Positions 25,694 through 35,073 of a DNA stretch of 64,000 bases are shown in pieces. The notes below the pieces were generated by a model, which saw only the letters and a program-made list of their open reading frames with translations, was not told the origin of the DNA and ran no database searches. Position numbers and translations under genes: made by a program. The DNA comes from Aequorivita sublithincola DSM 14238. Its GTDB lineage: Bacteria > Bacteroidota > Bacteroidia > Flavobacteriales > Flavobacteriaceae. The stretch spans positions 275,001 through 339,000 of the forward strand of contig NC_018013.1 of the NCBI RefSeq assembly GCF_000265385.1, given 5' to 3'. Numbering within the stretch: position 1 is the stretch's first letter; each line of letters opens with the position of its first letter.

Positions 25694-27958
25694 TTAAGCG
25701 TTCTGCTTCTTAATCAAATTTAAAGCCGAACCTTCATGATACCACTTTATTTGCGCATCATTATAGGTATGGTTTGTTTTGATAATGTCTTTGCTTCCGT
25801 CTGCGTGAACTACTTCAAGAGTCAACGGTTTGTTTTCAGCAAAGTCAGCAATATCTACAAAGTTGAAGGTATCGTCTTCCTGAATCAAATCGTAATCTGC
25901 TTCGTTTGCAAACGTTAATCCTAACATTCCTTGTTTTTTAAGGTTTGTTTCGTGGATTCTAGCGAATGATTTCACCAAAACTGCTGCTACACCCAAGAAT
26001 CTTGGTTGCATTGCTGCGTGTTCACGAGAAGAACCTTCACCGTAATTATGGTCGCCCACAACTATTGTTTTTATCCCTTTGGCTTTGTATTCGCGTTGTA
26101 CATCTGGCACTCCGCCGTATTCACCTGTAAATTGATTTTTTACGAAGTTTGTCTTCTTGTTGAAAGCATTAATAGCTCCAATTAAAGTATTGTTTGAAAT
26201 ATTGTCTAAATGCCCACGGTAACGTAACCAAGGTCCAGCCATTGAAATATGGTCTGTGGTACATTTTCCGAAAGCTTTTATCAATAATTTTACACCTTGC
26301 AATTCAGAATCCTTTATTGGAAGAAAAGGCTCCAATAATTCAAGACGTTCGCTGTCATTAGCAACTTTAACATCTACAGAACTGCCGTCTTCTTTTGGTG
26401 CTAAATAACCATTGTCATCAACTTCAAAACCTTTTGGGGGTAATTCCAATCCAACTGGCTCGTCGAGCTTTACTTCAACTCCGTCTTCGTTTATTAGAGT
26501 GTCATTCATCGGATCGAAATCTAAACGGCCCGAAATTGCGATTGCGGCAACCATTTCTGGAGAGCCTACAAAAGCGTGTGTATTTGGGTTTCCATCAGCG
26601 CGCTTTGAAAAGTTTCTGTTGAAAGAATGCACAATTGTGTTCTTTTCGTCACCTTTTCTATCACTTCGGTCCCACTGACCAATACAAGGTCCGCAAGCAT
26701 TTGTGAATATTGTAGCGCCAAGGTTTTCAAAAACATTCAACAATCCATCACGTTGTGCCGTAAAACGAATTTGTTCTGAACCAGGGTTTATTCCAAAGTC
26801 ACTTTTAGGAACCAATTTTTTATCGATTGCCTGTTGGGCTATTGAAGCGGCCCTCGTTAAATCTTCATAAGAAGAGTTTGTACAGCTTCCAATCAAGCCC
26901 CAATCTACTTTTATTGGCCAATCATTTTTCTTAGCTTTTTCACCTAACTCACCAACTGGAGTTGCTAAATCTGGAGTGAAAGGACCGTTTAAATGTGGAC
27001 GAAGCGTATTCAAATCTATTTCTATAACTTGATCGAAATACTTTTCTGGGTTTTCATAAACTTCATCATCGCCTGTTAAATACGGTCTAATTTTATTTGC
27101 CTCATCTGCAATGTCTTCACGATCTGTAGCCCTTAGGAAACGTTCCATTGAATCGTCATACCCAAAAGTTGAAGTTGTCGCGCCAATTTCGGCACCCATG
27201 TTACAAATAGTTCCTTTTCCTGTACAAGAAAGGTTTTTTGCACCAGGTCCAAAATATTCTACAATAGCTCCTGTTCCACCTTTTACGGTTAGAATTCCAG
27301 CTACTTTCAAAATAACATCTTTTGAAGCGGTCCAGCCGTTTAATTCACCTGTTAATTTCACACCGATTAGCTTTGGAAACTTTAATTCCCAAGCCATTCC
27401 GGCCATCACATCAACAGCATCCGCACCACCAACTCCAATTGCAACCATTCCCAAACCACCTGCGTTTACAGTGTGACTATCGGTCCCAATCATCATTCCA
27501 CCTGGGAAAGCATAGTTTTCTAAAACAACTTGGTGGATAATTCCCGCTCCTGGTCTCCAAAAGCCGATTCCGTATTTGTTTGAAACAGATTCTAAGAAAT
27601 CAAAAACTTCGTTGCTTGTTTCATTAGCGCGTTTCAAATCTGGAACGGCGCCTTGTTTTGCTTGAATTAAGTGATCACAATGCACAGTTGTAGGCACTGC
27701 AACGGTTTTCTTACCAGCTTGCATAAATTGAAGTAAGGCCATCTGTGCTGTTGCATCTTGGCAAGCAATTCTATCTGGAGCAAAATCCACATAATCTTTT
27801 CCGCGTTGGAAAGCTTTGTTGGGATTGCCATCCCAAAGGTGGGAGTATAATATTTTTTCGGAAAGTGTAAGTGGTTTTCCAGTGATTTCACGTGCTTTAT
27901 CAACACGTTCTGTCATCTGGGCGTAAACCTTTTTAATCATATCAATATCAAATGCCAT
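25694..27958 (-). CDS. Aconitate hydratase (mitochondrial type)
   Basis: Interconverts citrate and isocitrate in the TCA cycle using a [4Fe-4S] cluster. The 754-aa protein resembles mitochondrial ACO2 rather than Acn[20 protein letters not shown] (about 172-190), the cluster cysteine in [11 protein letters not shown] (about 377-387), [15 protein letters not shown] (about 440-454) with the other two cysteines, and the swivelling domain with [16 protein letters not shown] (about 645-660). The start [14 protein letters not shown] at 27958 is preferred to an in-frame start at 28000 in AT-rich DNA. Confidence 0.96.
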   Translation of the reverse strand: MAFDIDMIKKVYAQMTERVDKAREITGKPLTLSEKILYSHLWDGNPNKAFQRGKDYVDFAPDRIACQDATAQMALLQFMQAGKKTVAVPTTVHCDHLIQAKQGAVPDLKRANETSNEVFDFLESVSNKYGIGFWRPGAGIIHQVVLENYAFPGGMMIGTDSHTVNAGGLGMVAIGVGGADAVDVMAGMAWELKFPKLIGVKLTGELNGWTASKDVILKVAGILTVKGGTGAIVEYFGPGAKNLSCTGKGTICNMGAEIGATTSTFGYDDSMERFLRATDREDIADEANKIRPYLTGDDEVYENPEKYFDQVIEIDLNTLRPHLNGPFTPDLATPVGELGEKAKKNDWPIKVDWGLIGSCTNSSYEDLTRAASIAQQAIDKKLVPKSDFGINPGSEQIRFTAQRDGLLNVFENLGATIFTNACGPCIGQWDRSDRKGDEKNTIVHSFNRNFSKRADGNPNTHAFVGSPEMVAAIAISGRLDFDPMNDTLINEDGVEVKLDEPVGLELPPKGFEVDDNGYLAPKEDGSSVDVKVANDSERLELLEPFLPIKDSELQGVKLLIKAFGKCTTDHISMAGPWLRYRGHLDNISNNTLIGAINAFNKKTNFVKNQFTGEYGGVPDVQREYKAKGIKTIVVGDHNYGEGSSREHAAMQPRFLGVAAVLVKSFARIHETNLKKQGMLGLTFANEADYDLIQEDDTFNFVDIADFAENKPLTLEVVHADGSKDIIKTNHTYNDAQIKWYHEGSALNLIKKQNA

Positions 27959-28029
27959 AGTTGTATTTTTTGTAGTTGCGAAATTACAAAAAATATACAA
28001 TAACTAAAAAATATATAATGGAATTGCTT

Positions 28030-28054
28030 ATTTAATGAATATACTTCATTAAAT
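28030..28054. promoter_or_regulatory. AT-rich palindrome upstream of aconitase
   Basis: ATTTAATGAA and TTCATTAAAT form a perfect 10-bp inverted repeat with a 5-nt centre, about 72 bp upstream of the aconitase ATG, in a 211-bp gap otherwise without genes. It has no T tract, so an operator is more likely than a terminator. The binding protein is unknown. Confidence 0.4.
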
Positions 28055-28169
28055 ATTAAATAGCATTGACTATAATTGCCGATACTGCAATATTAGATAG
28101 ATAATATTAAGAATTTCTAATTATTAGAATTCGAATATCTTTAGAATTTGAAAAGAAAGAGTAAATTAT

Positions 28170-29123
28170 TTAGTACAAGCCTTTGATTATATCCTCTATA
28201 CTCAAGCCTTCAGCTTCGGCTTTGTAGTTTTTAATCATTCGGTGTCTGAGTATTCCGATTGCTGCTTTTTGAACATCTTCAATATCTGGAGAAAATTTCC
28301 CGTGAAGCGCGGCATTCGTTTTTGCCGCCAAAATTAAGTTCTGAGAAGCTCTTGGTCCTGCACCCCAATCAATATAATTTTTCACAATATCTGTGGCAGT
28401 AGAACTATTGGGTCGTGTTTTTCCAACTAAAGTAACAGCGAATTCCACAACGTTATCTGCTACAGGAATTCTTCTTATTAATTGTTGAAAATCAATAATT
28501 TCTTGAGAAGTAAACAGCGCGTTTACCTTTTGGGTTTCGCATGCAGTAGTTTGTTTTACTACTTCCACTTCTTCCGCAAATGAAGGATATTCTAAATTGA
28601 TGGCGAACATGAAACGATCCAACTGTGCTTCTGGCAAAGGATAAGTTCCCTCCTGCTCAATTGGGTTTTGAGTAGCTAGTACAAAATAGGGTAAATCTAA
28701 TTTGTAATTGTGTCCAGCAACGGTTACAGAGCGTTCTTGCATCGCTTCTAAAAGTGCGGCTTGCGTTTTTGGTGGCGTACGGTTTATCTCATCTGCAAGA
28801 ATTATATTGGCGAAGATTGGGCCTTTTATGAATTTGAACTCTCGGTCTTTATCCAGAATTTCAGAGCCTAAAATATCACTCGGCATCAAATCTGGCGTAA
28901 ACTGAATTCTTTTAAATTTTAAGCCAAGTGCTTCCGCAACAGTATTTACCAACAGGGTTTTTGCAAGGCCGGGAACACCAATCAGCAAAGCGTGACCTCC
29001 AGAAAAGATGGCAAGTAAAACTTGCTCCACCACTTCATCTTGACCTACTATTACTTTTTTTATTTCCTGCCTAAGGGCATTGTATTTTGAAACCAGTTGT
29101 GTTACCGCTGCTACGTCTGACAT
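28170..29123 (-). CDS. MoxR-family AAA+ ATPase
   Basis: A 317-aa cytoplasmic ATPase. Walker A is GVPGLAKT (about 54-61), Walker B ILADEINRTPPKTQAALLEA (about 108-127), sensor 1 LATQNPIEQEGTYPLPEAQL (about 149-168), and the C-terminal lid ends near RHRMIKNYKAEAEG. MoxR proteins act as chaperones for metal-cofactor enzymes or membrane complexes and often pair with DUF58/VWA proteins; none follows here. It lies 13 nt downstream of the SurA-like gene, so it seems to be the last gene of the folding-factor operon. Confidence 0.92.
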   Translation of the reverse strand: MSDVAAVTQLVSKYNALRQEIKKVIVGQDEVVEQVLLAIFSGGHALLIGVPGLAKTLLVNTVAEALGLKFKRIQFTPDLMPSDILGSEILDKDREFKFIKGPIFANIILADEINRTPPKTQAALLEAMQERSVTVAGHNYKLDLPYFVLATQNPIEQEGTYPLPEAQLDRFMFAINLEYPSFAEEVEVVKQTTACETQKVNALFTSQEIIDFQQLIRRIPVADNVVEFAVTLVGKTRPNSSTATDIVKNYIDWGAGPRASQNLILAAKTNAALHGKFSPDIEDVQKAAIGILRHRMIKNYKAEAEGLSIEDIIKGLY

Positions 29124-29136
29124 ATTTTATTCACTA

Positions 29137-30573
29137 TTATTTTTTCATCCAATTTCCAGCAAAATCACAACCTTGATAATCTTGATTTATACTAATATAA
29201 GTGTCTTTTATTTTATCGTTCTGCCATTTGTTAATAGTCTTAAACTGCTTTTCGCGAAGCGCCAATTGTTTAATACGTTCGTAATCTTTGGTATAATCTG
29301 CTTTGTGTTCTTCATACTTTTTGGTAACTGTAAGTATTTTTAAACTGCTTTTTCCGGTACGGTCACGGTCTGTAAATACTTTTGAAACTTCGCTTTCGTT
29401 CAAATTGTAAACTTGCGCACTAAGGGTTGGATCCATTTTAGTAAGATCGAATTTAGTATCGAAAGAAATCGGGTTTATCAATTGTCCACCATTATTTCGG
29501 GTTTCTTTGTCGTCTGAATTTTTTCTGGCAGCTTCTGCAAAAGTTATTTCTCCTGCTTCAATTTTAGCTTTTAAATCATCAATCTTTTTCTGAGCGGCAT
29601 CTATTGATTGCTGTGAAACTTCTGGAAACATTAGAATGTGGCGCACGTCTACTTCTTGTCCGCGTATTTTTTCAACATAAAGAATATGATACCCAAATTC
29701 AGTTTCAAAAGGTTCGCTTATTTCGCCTTCCAAAAGTGAAAACGCTTGATCCTTAAATTCTTTAGCCCAAGGGGAATCTCTCTTCACACCGAGATAAAGC
29801 CCTCCTTTGGAATTCGAACCAGGATCTTTGGAATATAAAACCGCTTTGGTGGCAAAACTGGCGCCGTTGTCAATAATATCTGCGCGCATTGCGTTAAGTT
29901 TTGCAACAACCTCATCTTTTGCTTGCTGGGTAATTTCTGGATCCACCACTATTTGAGCGATTTCAATTTCAGCTCCAAAAACGGGGCGCTCCTCTTCTGG
30001 AATGGAGAAGAAAAATGTTCTTACCTCTTCTGGAGTAACTTCTACTTTTTCAATTACTTTCTGCTGCATCAAATTTGCCAGCTTTATGCTTTTGTTGACT
30101 TCAAAAAGCTCAGTTCTAAGTTGCGCCATATTGTCTTTTCTATAATATGCCGCTACTTTTTCTTCGCTTCCTAGTTCGCTAATCATATACTGCATTTGCT
30201 GGTCTATCATTCCGTTGATTTCAGCATCTGGAACCATAAGACTATCCTGTTTTGCTTGATGGGCGTAGAGTTTATCTTCCATCAATTTACCCATCAACTG
30301 GCAACGGGTTATATCTTCAATAGATATTCCTTGTGATTGCATTTCAACATAGGCCTTGTCTATATCACTGTCAAGAATTACGTATTCTCCCACCACTGCG
30401 CTTACGCCTTCGGCCTTGTATCTTTTGAAAGGTTTCAAAGTGTCGCGCTTCATTACTTGTTGTACTACTAAGGAATCATTGCTTTTTACAACGCCTGTAC
30501 TGTCTGGCTCCAACACAACTTGGGCCTGCATTATTGCAGTGGAAAATAATAATACCAATAAAAACTTATTCAT
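29137..30573 (-). CDS. SurA-like periplasmic peptidyl-prolyl isomerase
   Basis: A 478-aa exported protein. The signal peptide (MNKFLLVLLFSTAIMQAQ) precedes a SurA N-terminal chaperone region (about 45-160, YKAEGVSAVVGEYVILDSDI) and two parvulin-like domains: about 165-275 (EIEIAQIVV, SKGGLYLGVKRDS) and about 285-390 (VDVRHILMFPEVSQQ, NNGGQLINP). It should escort outer-membrane proteins. The start is 8 nt inside the upstream lipoprotein gene, showing tight coupling; the longer reading to 30609 lacks a signal peptide at the start. Confidence 0.9.
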   Translation of the reverse strand: MNKFLLVLLFSTAIMQAQVVLEPDSTGVVKSNDSLVVQQVMKRDTLKPFKRYKAEGVSAVVGEYVILDSDIDKAYVEMQSQGISIEDITRCQLMGKLMEDKLYAHQAKQDSLMVPDAEINGMIDQQMQYMISELGSEEKVAAYYRKDNMAQLRTELFEVNKSIKLANLMQQKVIEKVEVTPEEVRTFFFSIPEEERPVFGAEIEIAQIVVDPEITQQAKDEVVAKLNAMRADIIDNGASFATKAVLYSKDPGSNSKGGLYLGVKRDSPWAKEFKDQAFSLLEGEISEPFETEFGYHILYVEKIRGQEVDVRHILMFPEVSQQSIDAAQKKIDDLKAKIEAGEITFAEAARKNSDDKETRNNGGQLINPISFDTKFDLTKMDPTLSAQVYNLNESEVSKVFTDRDRTGKSSLKILTVTKKYEEHKADYTKDYERIKQLALREKQFKTINKWQNDKIKDTYISINQDYQGCDFAGNWMKK

Positions 30574-31423
30574 TTTTATAGATTTCAAAATTGTTTGTTT
30601 CAATAGCATCTTTTGTAATATCTGTTTCTAATTTTTTTATGAGTTCAAGCTTTCTTTTGTTCAAAATGATTTGTTTCAAAGTAGGCTTGACGTATGAAAA
30701 CGGTGCTGTATCATTGGGATTGAGCACGTTTTCAATTTTGACCAAATATACTCCTAATGAATCTTGCAACTGTGCAAAATTGGATTTTTTTAACACTTGC
30801 TCGTTACTGCCTTTTAATACTGGCAGTGCATTGAGCAAAACATCTTTTTTAACCCAAACGGAATCATTAAAATTTGAAGAAATAAATTGATAGTTCTGAC
30901 TGTTCAGCGATTTTCTATCTTTTTCGTTATATCTGTTCAGTTTTTCTTTTAAAGGTGAAAGTCCTTCATAATTTAGAGGAATCTGGACATAACGAAGCTT
31001 AACAAGTAAATCCCGCTGCTTGAAGTTTTCTTTGTTATCGTTGTAATAGGTTTGATATTCCTGATCTGAAATAACGCTGTCAATCTGTTTACCTACAATT
31101 ACGTTTTTATAGGCATCGGTAAGCAGATCCGTTTTATATTCCTGAACTAGTTTATCAAATTGTTCTAACTTATCAGGAGTTAGATTTATTTTTGCCTGAT
31201 CTATGAGCAATTGCTGGGTTGCCCAACGGTTTATGTAATTGTTTACAATGAGCGTGCTGTCTTCAGGCGAAGTGTTTTCAGAAATCAATTTTGCAATGTC
31301 CGAAGTATATAAATAGTTATTATTTACACGGGCAATTGCGTCTTGAGTGGTTTCCTGCTTAAAATAATCACAGGAAATAAAAACGCTACAGCATACTATT
31401 ATATATAGAAAATACTTTATCAC
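30566..31423 (-). CDS. SurA-N-like lipoprotein
   Basis: A 285-aa predicted lipoprotein (lipobox FISC, Cys19). The N-terminal region AIARVNNNYLYTSDIAKLIS followed by a helical segment looks like the SurA/PpiC chaperone domain, but no clear parvulin catalytic domain follows. It is sandwiched between two parvulin-type isomerases, overlapping the upstream gene by 4 nt and the downstream one by 8. A non-catalytic chaperone working with its neighbours is inferred. Confidence 0.75.
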   Translation of the reverse strand: MIKYFLYIIVCCSVFISCDYFKQETTQDAIARVNNNYLYTSDIAKLISENTSPEDSTLIVNNYINRWATQQLLIDQAKINLTPDKLEQFDKLVQEYKTDLLTDAYKNVIVGKQIDSVISDQEYQTYYNDNKENFKQRDLLVKLRYVQIPLNYEGLSPLKEKLNRYNEKDRKSLNSQNYQFISSNFNDSVWVKKDVLLNALPVLKGSNEQVLKKSNFAQLQDSLGVYLVKIENVLNPNDTAPFSYVKPTLKQIILNKRKLELIKKLETDITKDAIETNNFEIYKNE

Positions 31424-33375
31424 TTAAGTTGTTTCTTGACGTGTTTTAAGGTTTTTTTGTTAACCTCTACGTCGTATTTTTTATGAAGGCTTTCCATCCA
31501 CGATTTTTCAAGATCGTTTTGGTAGTTACTCAATACTTTTCCTTTTACATCTTCCAACGATTTTGGTCCAGGCGCAATTATTTCGTTTACGTTCACCACT
31601 ACAAATGAGTCGTGGCTTGGGTAAATTTTTGAAACTCCTTTCTTAATTTCAAAATTCTCTGGCAGCTCGCGTTGGTCAATTTCAAAAACGCCGGGAGTGA
31701 TTATTACATTTACTTTAGCATCTGAATTTAAAGTCGTTTTAATCTCTTCTGAAGTTTTTCCTTCGCCCAACATTTTAAGAACTTGTTGCGCAAGTGCTTC
31801 TGAAGTAGCTGCATAAATATCTGCATCTACACGTTGTTTCCATTGATAGTCTTGTTTGGACTTATTGTAATATTCCTGAATGCCAATAGAATCATTTTTG
31901 CCTTTTTGCCAAATGTTTTTGTCCATTACATCAAAAATCAAAAGACCATCACGGTATTCGTTAAGGATTGCAGCATAGTCTTCATTTTCAAACTCAAGTC
32001 TTTCTTTGAAATAATCCTTTAGTTCATTAGTTTCAAACTCATCATAAAAATCAACTAAAAGCGATTCCTTCAATTTGTATGGTCGTGTGCTTTTTTGACG
32101 TTCTGTAATATATTTTGCGAAATCTGAATAGGTTGCTTTTTTATCACCTATAGTAAAAAGAACTTTATCATCATTAGATGATATTGGAGTCATTTCCCAC
32201 TTTCTTTTTAAGATATCATCACCAAGATAAGTATCAAAAAAAGGCAAGTAGCTAGCTTCTTTTTTAAAGCCATATTTTTCCTTTATTTTTTTATTTGTAG
32301 CGCTCGTTACTATTTTGGAACGTTCGCCTTCGTTTACTTTTTTCTCCAACTCTTCTCTTTGCTGGTCAAAAGATTCCATCGGCAATTTTTCATCCAAACG
32401 AATAATATGCCAGCCAAAATCTGTCTTTACAGGTTTGCTTATATCTCCTATATTTTTAAGATTATAAGCAGCATCTTCAAATTCTGGGGCACGAAGGTCT
32501 CCTTTTGTAAAAGGCTTCAATTTACCTCCCAATACTGCAGAATTTTTATCGTCAGAAAATTGTTTGGCAAGGCTTTCAAAGTTCTCTCCTTGTTTTAGCA
32601 TTGCAGCTATTTCATTGATTCGCTCTTCTGGGTTGAAGTCACGCGCTCCTTTTTTATCAGATATCATAATATGCGATACTTCTACTTTTGGTTGACGAGC
32701 TCTTTTGTCGTTAACCTTTATTATATGGTATCCAAAACTGGTGCGTACTATTGGAGAGATTTCGCCCACTTTCGTTTTATAAGCAGCGCTTTCAAACGGA
32801 TAAACCATAGAAAACACTGAAAAATAACCTAGATCACCACCTCGTTCTTTAGCGCCTGGCTCTTCCGAATATAATTTTGCAAGCTTTGAGAAATCTTCAC
32901 CTTTCAGTGCTCTTTCACGAATACCCTTTATTTTATTGTAGGCTGCCAATGTATCTTGCGGCAACGCTTCATAATCTGCACGAATCAAAATATGGGAAGC
33001 ATCTATATCTTCCTTACCTCGTTCGTAAGCTTCTTTGGCAAGTTCTTCAGCAACCTTATCTTCAAAAAGATAGTTTCTTGAAAGCTGGTCTCTGTATTTT
33101 GAAAACTCTTTTGTATAATCGGCAGTTTTGTCTAAACCTTGTTCTTTGGCTTCTGCTATTTTCAACTTATAATCAATAAAAAGTTGGAGGTAGCCATCAA
33201 TATCTTTTTGAGATTCATCTTGAACCAAATCAAGGTTTTTACTGTAAACCCGCTCAAATTCATTTGCATAAACGGGCTTCCCGTCTATGGTCATTAATAC
33301 TTCTTTTTTATTTTGCGCAAAAACAGTTGTGGCGCTCAAAAAGGCCAAAAGGCATAGGGAAAGAAAATTTTTCAT
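31420..33375 (-). CDS. Periplasmic peptidyl-prolyl isomerase with two parvulin domains
   Basis: A 651-aa exported protein, first gene of the operon. The signal peptide is MKNFLSLCLLAFLSATTVFA. The first parvulin domain spans about 125-230 (IDASHILIRADYEALP, ERGGDLGYFSVFSMVYPFE, TSFGYHIIKV) and the second about 235-335 (VEVSHIMISDKKG, LGGKLKPFTKGDLRAPEF, TDFGWHIIRLDEK). The remaining 300 residues resemble a further chaperone-like region. The start at 33375 gives the signal peptide; a longer reading to 33582 has none. It is probably a folding factor for envelope proteins. Confidence 0.9.
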   Translation of the reverse strand: MKNFLSLCLLAFLSATTVFAQNKKEVLMTIDGKPVYANEFERVYSKNLDLVQDESQKDIDGYLQLFIDYKLKIAEAKEQGLDKTADYTKEFSKYRDQLSRNYLFEDKVAEELAKEAYERGKEDIDASHILIRADYEALPQDTLAAYNKIKGIRERALKGEDFSKLAKLYSEEPGAKERGGDLGYFSVFSMVYPFESAAYKTKVGEISPIVRTSFGYHIIKVNDKRARQPKVEVSHIMISDKKGARDFNPEERINEIAAMLKQGENFESLAKQFSDDKNSAVLGGKLKPFTKGDLRAPEFEDAAYNLKNIGDISKPVKTDFGWHIIRLDEKLPMESFDQQREELEKKVNEGERSKIVTSATNKKIKEKYGFKKEASYLPFFDTYLGDDILKRKWEMTPISSNDDKVLFTIGDKKATYSDFAKYITERQKSTRPYKLKESLLVDFYDEFETNELKDYFKERLEFENEDYAAILNEYRDGLLIFDVMDKNIWQKGKNDSIGIQEYYNKSKQDYQWKQRVDADIYAATSEALAQQVLKMLGEGKTSEEIKTTLNSDAKVNVIITPGVFEIDQRELPENFEIKKGVSKIYPSHDSFVVVNVNEIIAPGPKSLEDVKGKVLSNYQNDLEKSWMESLHKKYDVEVNKKTLKHVKKQLK

Positions 33376-33408
33376 CTTAATTGAATATTTATTTTTAATG
33401 AAGCGTGG

Positions 33409-33416
33409 CAAAAATA
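33409..33416 (-). promoter_or_regulatory. Promoter -7 element of the folding-factor operon
   Basis: The minus strand reads TATTTTTG followed by CCACGC, 33 nt upstream of the parvulin gene ATG. No TTG lies at the optimal distance. The divergent gap to 33585 is AT-rich and holds no ORF. Confidence 0.45.
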
Positions 33417-33584
33417 ACAAAAAGCTTCGGGAACTAACGTCCGAAAGGCAAACGAATTTAATATAAATATAGTGTTTGGAGTTTTTTAAAATATTCTTAA
33501 ATCTTGTAACTTGCCGAAACTTCCAAAAACACTGAAAATAATCACTTTTTAAAATGAAATCATTACCCTCACAATTATACATAA

Positions 33585-33827
33585 ATGACTGAAAGAATAA
33601 AACTTATCTGGGACTTCCGCGGGCCAAATGCAAAGCACATTGCAAAACATCACACTAAACATTTAGATGAATTTGCACAGGCAGAAAATTTAAAAGACAG
33701 CTTCACAGGCCAAGAAGAAATGACACCAATGCACCATATTGCCTTTATGGTGGTTGAAAAAGCTTTGATGAATACCTTAAGAGAAAGATTGAAACCAACT
33801 CGTGGCCAAATTTACGACGAAGTATGA
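33585..33827 (+). CDS. Small conserved protein of unknown function
   Basis: An 80-aa soluble protein rich in histidine in its first half (KHIAKHHTKHLDEF, residues 17-30; TPMHHIAFMVVEKAL, 47-61), with no signal peptide. It reads as a real gene by codon use and composition, and I believe similar small proteins occur widely in Flavobacteriaceae, but I cannot name a domain. The histidines could bind metal. It is divergent from the parvulin operon. Confidence 0.65.
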   Translation: MTERIKLIWDFRGPNAKHIAKHHTKHLDEFAQAENLKDSFTGQEEMTPMHHIAFMVVEKALMNTLRERLKPTRGQIYDEV

Positions 33828-33869
33828 ACATAATTTTTATGAACACAACAAATAACTGGTCTAATATTT

Positions 33870-33891
33870 GCAATATTTATAGTAATATTGC
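33870..33891. repeat. Palindrome before the Skp-like gene
   Basis: GCAATATT and AATATTGC form a perfect 8-bp inverted repeat around TATAGT, 27 bp before the ATG at 33918. It may be an operator or part of the promoter; no consensus -7 box is clear here. Confidence 0.4.
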
Positions 33892-33917
33892 GCTCTGAAT
33901 ATTTAAAAACACACAAA

Positions 33918-34433
33918 ATGAAATTTTTAAAAATCGCGATTTTCTTTATTGGTCTTTCAACCTTCGCCCAAGGAAAAGTTGGCGCAGTGGACATTGACTA
34001 TATTCTTTCCAATATGCCAGAACTAACTTCTGTTCAAAAGGAATTGGACACTTACGGAAAACAATTGGACACAGACCTTAATAAAAAAGTCACCGAATAC
34101 AAAAGACTTGCTGAGGAATATAAAACAGGCGAAGCCACTTTTACCGCAGAGCAGAAAAAAGCAAAGCAAACCGCATTGCTTACTTTGGAAAACGACATTC
34201 AGAAGTTCCAGCAAAACGGTTCACAACTGATGGAAATTAAAAAGCAAGAAGCTTTAAAACCACTTTATCAAAAAATTGGAGTGGCTTTGGAAACAGTAGC
34301 GAAAGCACAAAACTATACCCAAGTGATGCAAACATCACAGGATATGGTTTATTTAGACCCAAATTATGATCTTACAGTCCCAATTATACAGGAACTTGGA
34401 ATTACTATAACTCCAGAAATGGAAGGAAAATAA
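33918..34433 (+). CDS. OmpH/Skp-family periplasmic chaperone
   Basis: A 171-aa exported protein. A signal peptide (MKFLKIAIFFIGLSTFAQ) is followed by GKVGAVDIDYILSNMPEL and a long charged coiled-coil region (about 35-115), then a short beta end (YLDPNYDLTVPII). This is the Skp layout: a trimer whose coiled-coil arms hold unfolded outer-membrane proteins. It is near the SurA-like operon, which does related work. ATG 33918 places the signal peptide first. Confidence 0.88.
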   Translation: MKFLKIAIFFIGLSTFAQGKVGAVDIDYILSNMPELTSVQKELDTYGKQLDTDLNKKVTEYKRLAEEYKTGEATFTAEQKKAKQTALLTLENDIQKFQQNGSQLMEIKKQEALKPLYQKIGVALETVAKAQNYTQVMQTSQDMVYLDPNYDLTVPIIQELGITITPEMEGK

Positions 34434-34457
34434 ATTAGTTATTTCTTTTGAAAACGA

Positions 34458-34491
34458 TAAAACGTGGAGCATTTTGCTTCACGTTTTTTTT
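34458..34491 (+). terminator. Terminator after the Skp-like gene
   Basis: AAAACGTG and CACGTTTTTTTT pair, with AGC/GCT extending the stem inside, and end in eight T. It lies 25 nt after the stop. Confidence 0.85.
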
Positions 34492-34579
34492 GTTCCCTAC
34501 ATTTTGAAATAAATTATATTTGATAAATTTCAGAATTTTTGAACACAGATATTATTCATTAAAAAAATTAAAATTATAA

Positions 34580-34993
34580 ATGTCTGAAAAAATTATTGAA
34601 CTTATTCTACAGAATCCATCAGGCTTTGAAACTGAAAAAATCATAATCAATAATCGTAATTATGAAGTTTCCTATGAATGGAAAAGAAGAATAAATATAG
34701 AAATAAAACCAGCGCAACAGTTATTTCAAGATATTGCCATTAGTGAAATTGAAAAAAATAATTTTATGATTTTTATTACCCGTTCTCCCAGCTATAGTTT
34801 GCGCGGAACAAGAACAGCACTTACCGAAAATTTACTTTCCAATAAATACACGCCAGCCCTCCTAAGTTTTCCAGCTTCAAAAATTAGTTGTGAAAATAAT
34901 CAAGTTTCTTATACTGCGAAGCTGAGAAAAAAGAATAGTGACCAACTGATAAAAATCGTAAACTACTTTGAAGCTTTAATTAGAACGCTATAA
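34580..34993 (+). CDS. Hypothetical protein
   Basis: A 137-aa soluble protein that I do not recognise. It has a mixed alpha/beta look, with alternating hydrophobic strands (KIIINNRNYEVSYEW; NFMIFITRSP) and a charged helix at the end (KKNSDQLIKIVNYFEALIRTL). There is no signal peptide or membrane segment. It stands alone between two terminators. Confidence 0.55.
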   Translation: MSEKIIELILQNPSGFETEKIIINNRNYEVSYEWKRRINIEIKPAQQLFQDIAISEIEKNNFMIFITRSPSYSLRGTRTALTENLLSNKYTPALLSFPASKISCENNQVSYTAKLRKKNSDQLIKIVNYFEALIRTL

Positions 34994-35016
34994 AGAATCA
35001 CAAACTTCTTCAAAAT

Positions 35017-35050
35017 AAAAAAAGCATTAGAAAAATTCCAGTGCTTTTTA
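35017..35050. terminator. Bidirectional terminator before guaB's 3' end
   Basis: AAAAAGCA (35019-35026) and TGCTTTTT (35042-35049) form an 8-bp stem between convergent genes, with A and T runs on both sides. Confidence 0.65.
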
Positions 35051-35073
35051 AACGTTCAAACAAAATTATACTG

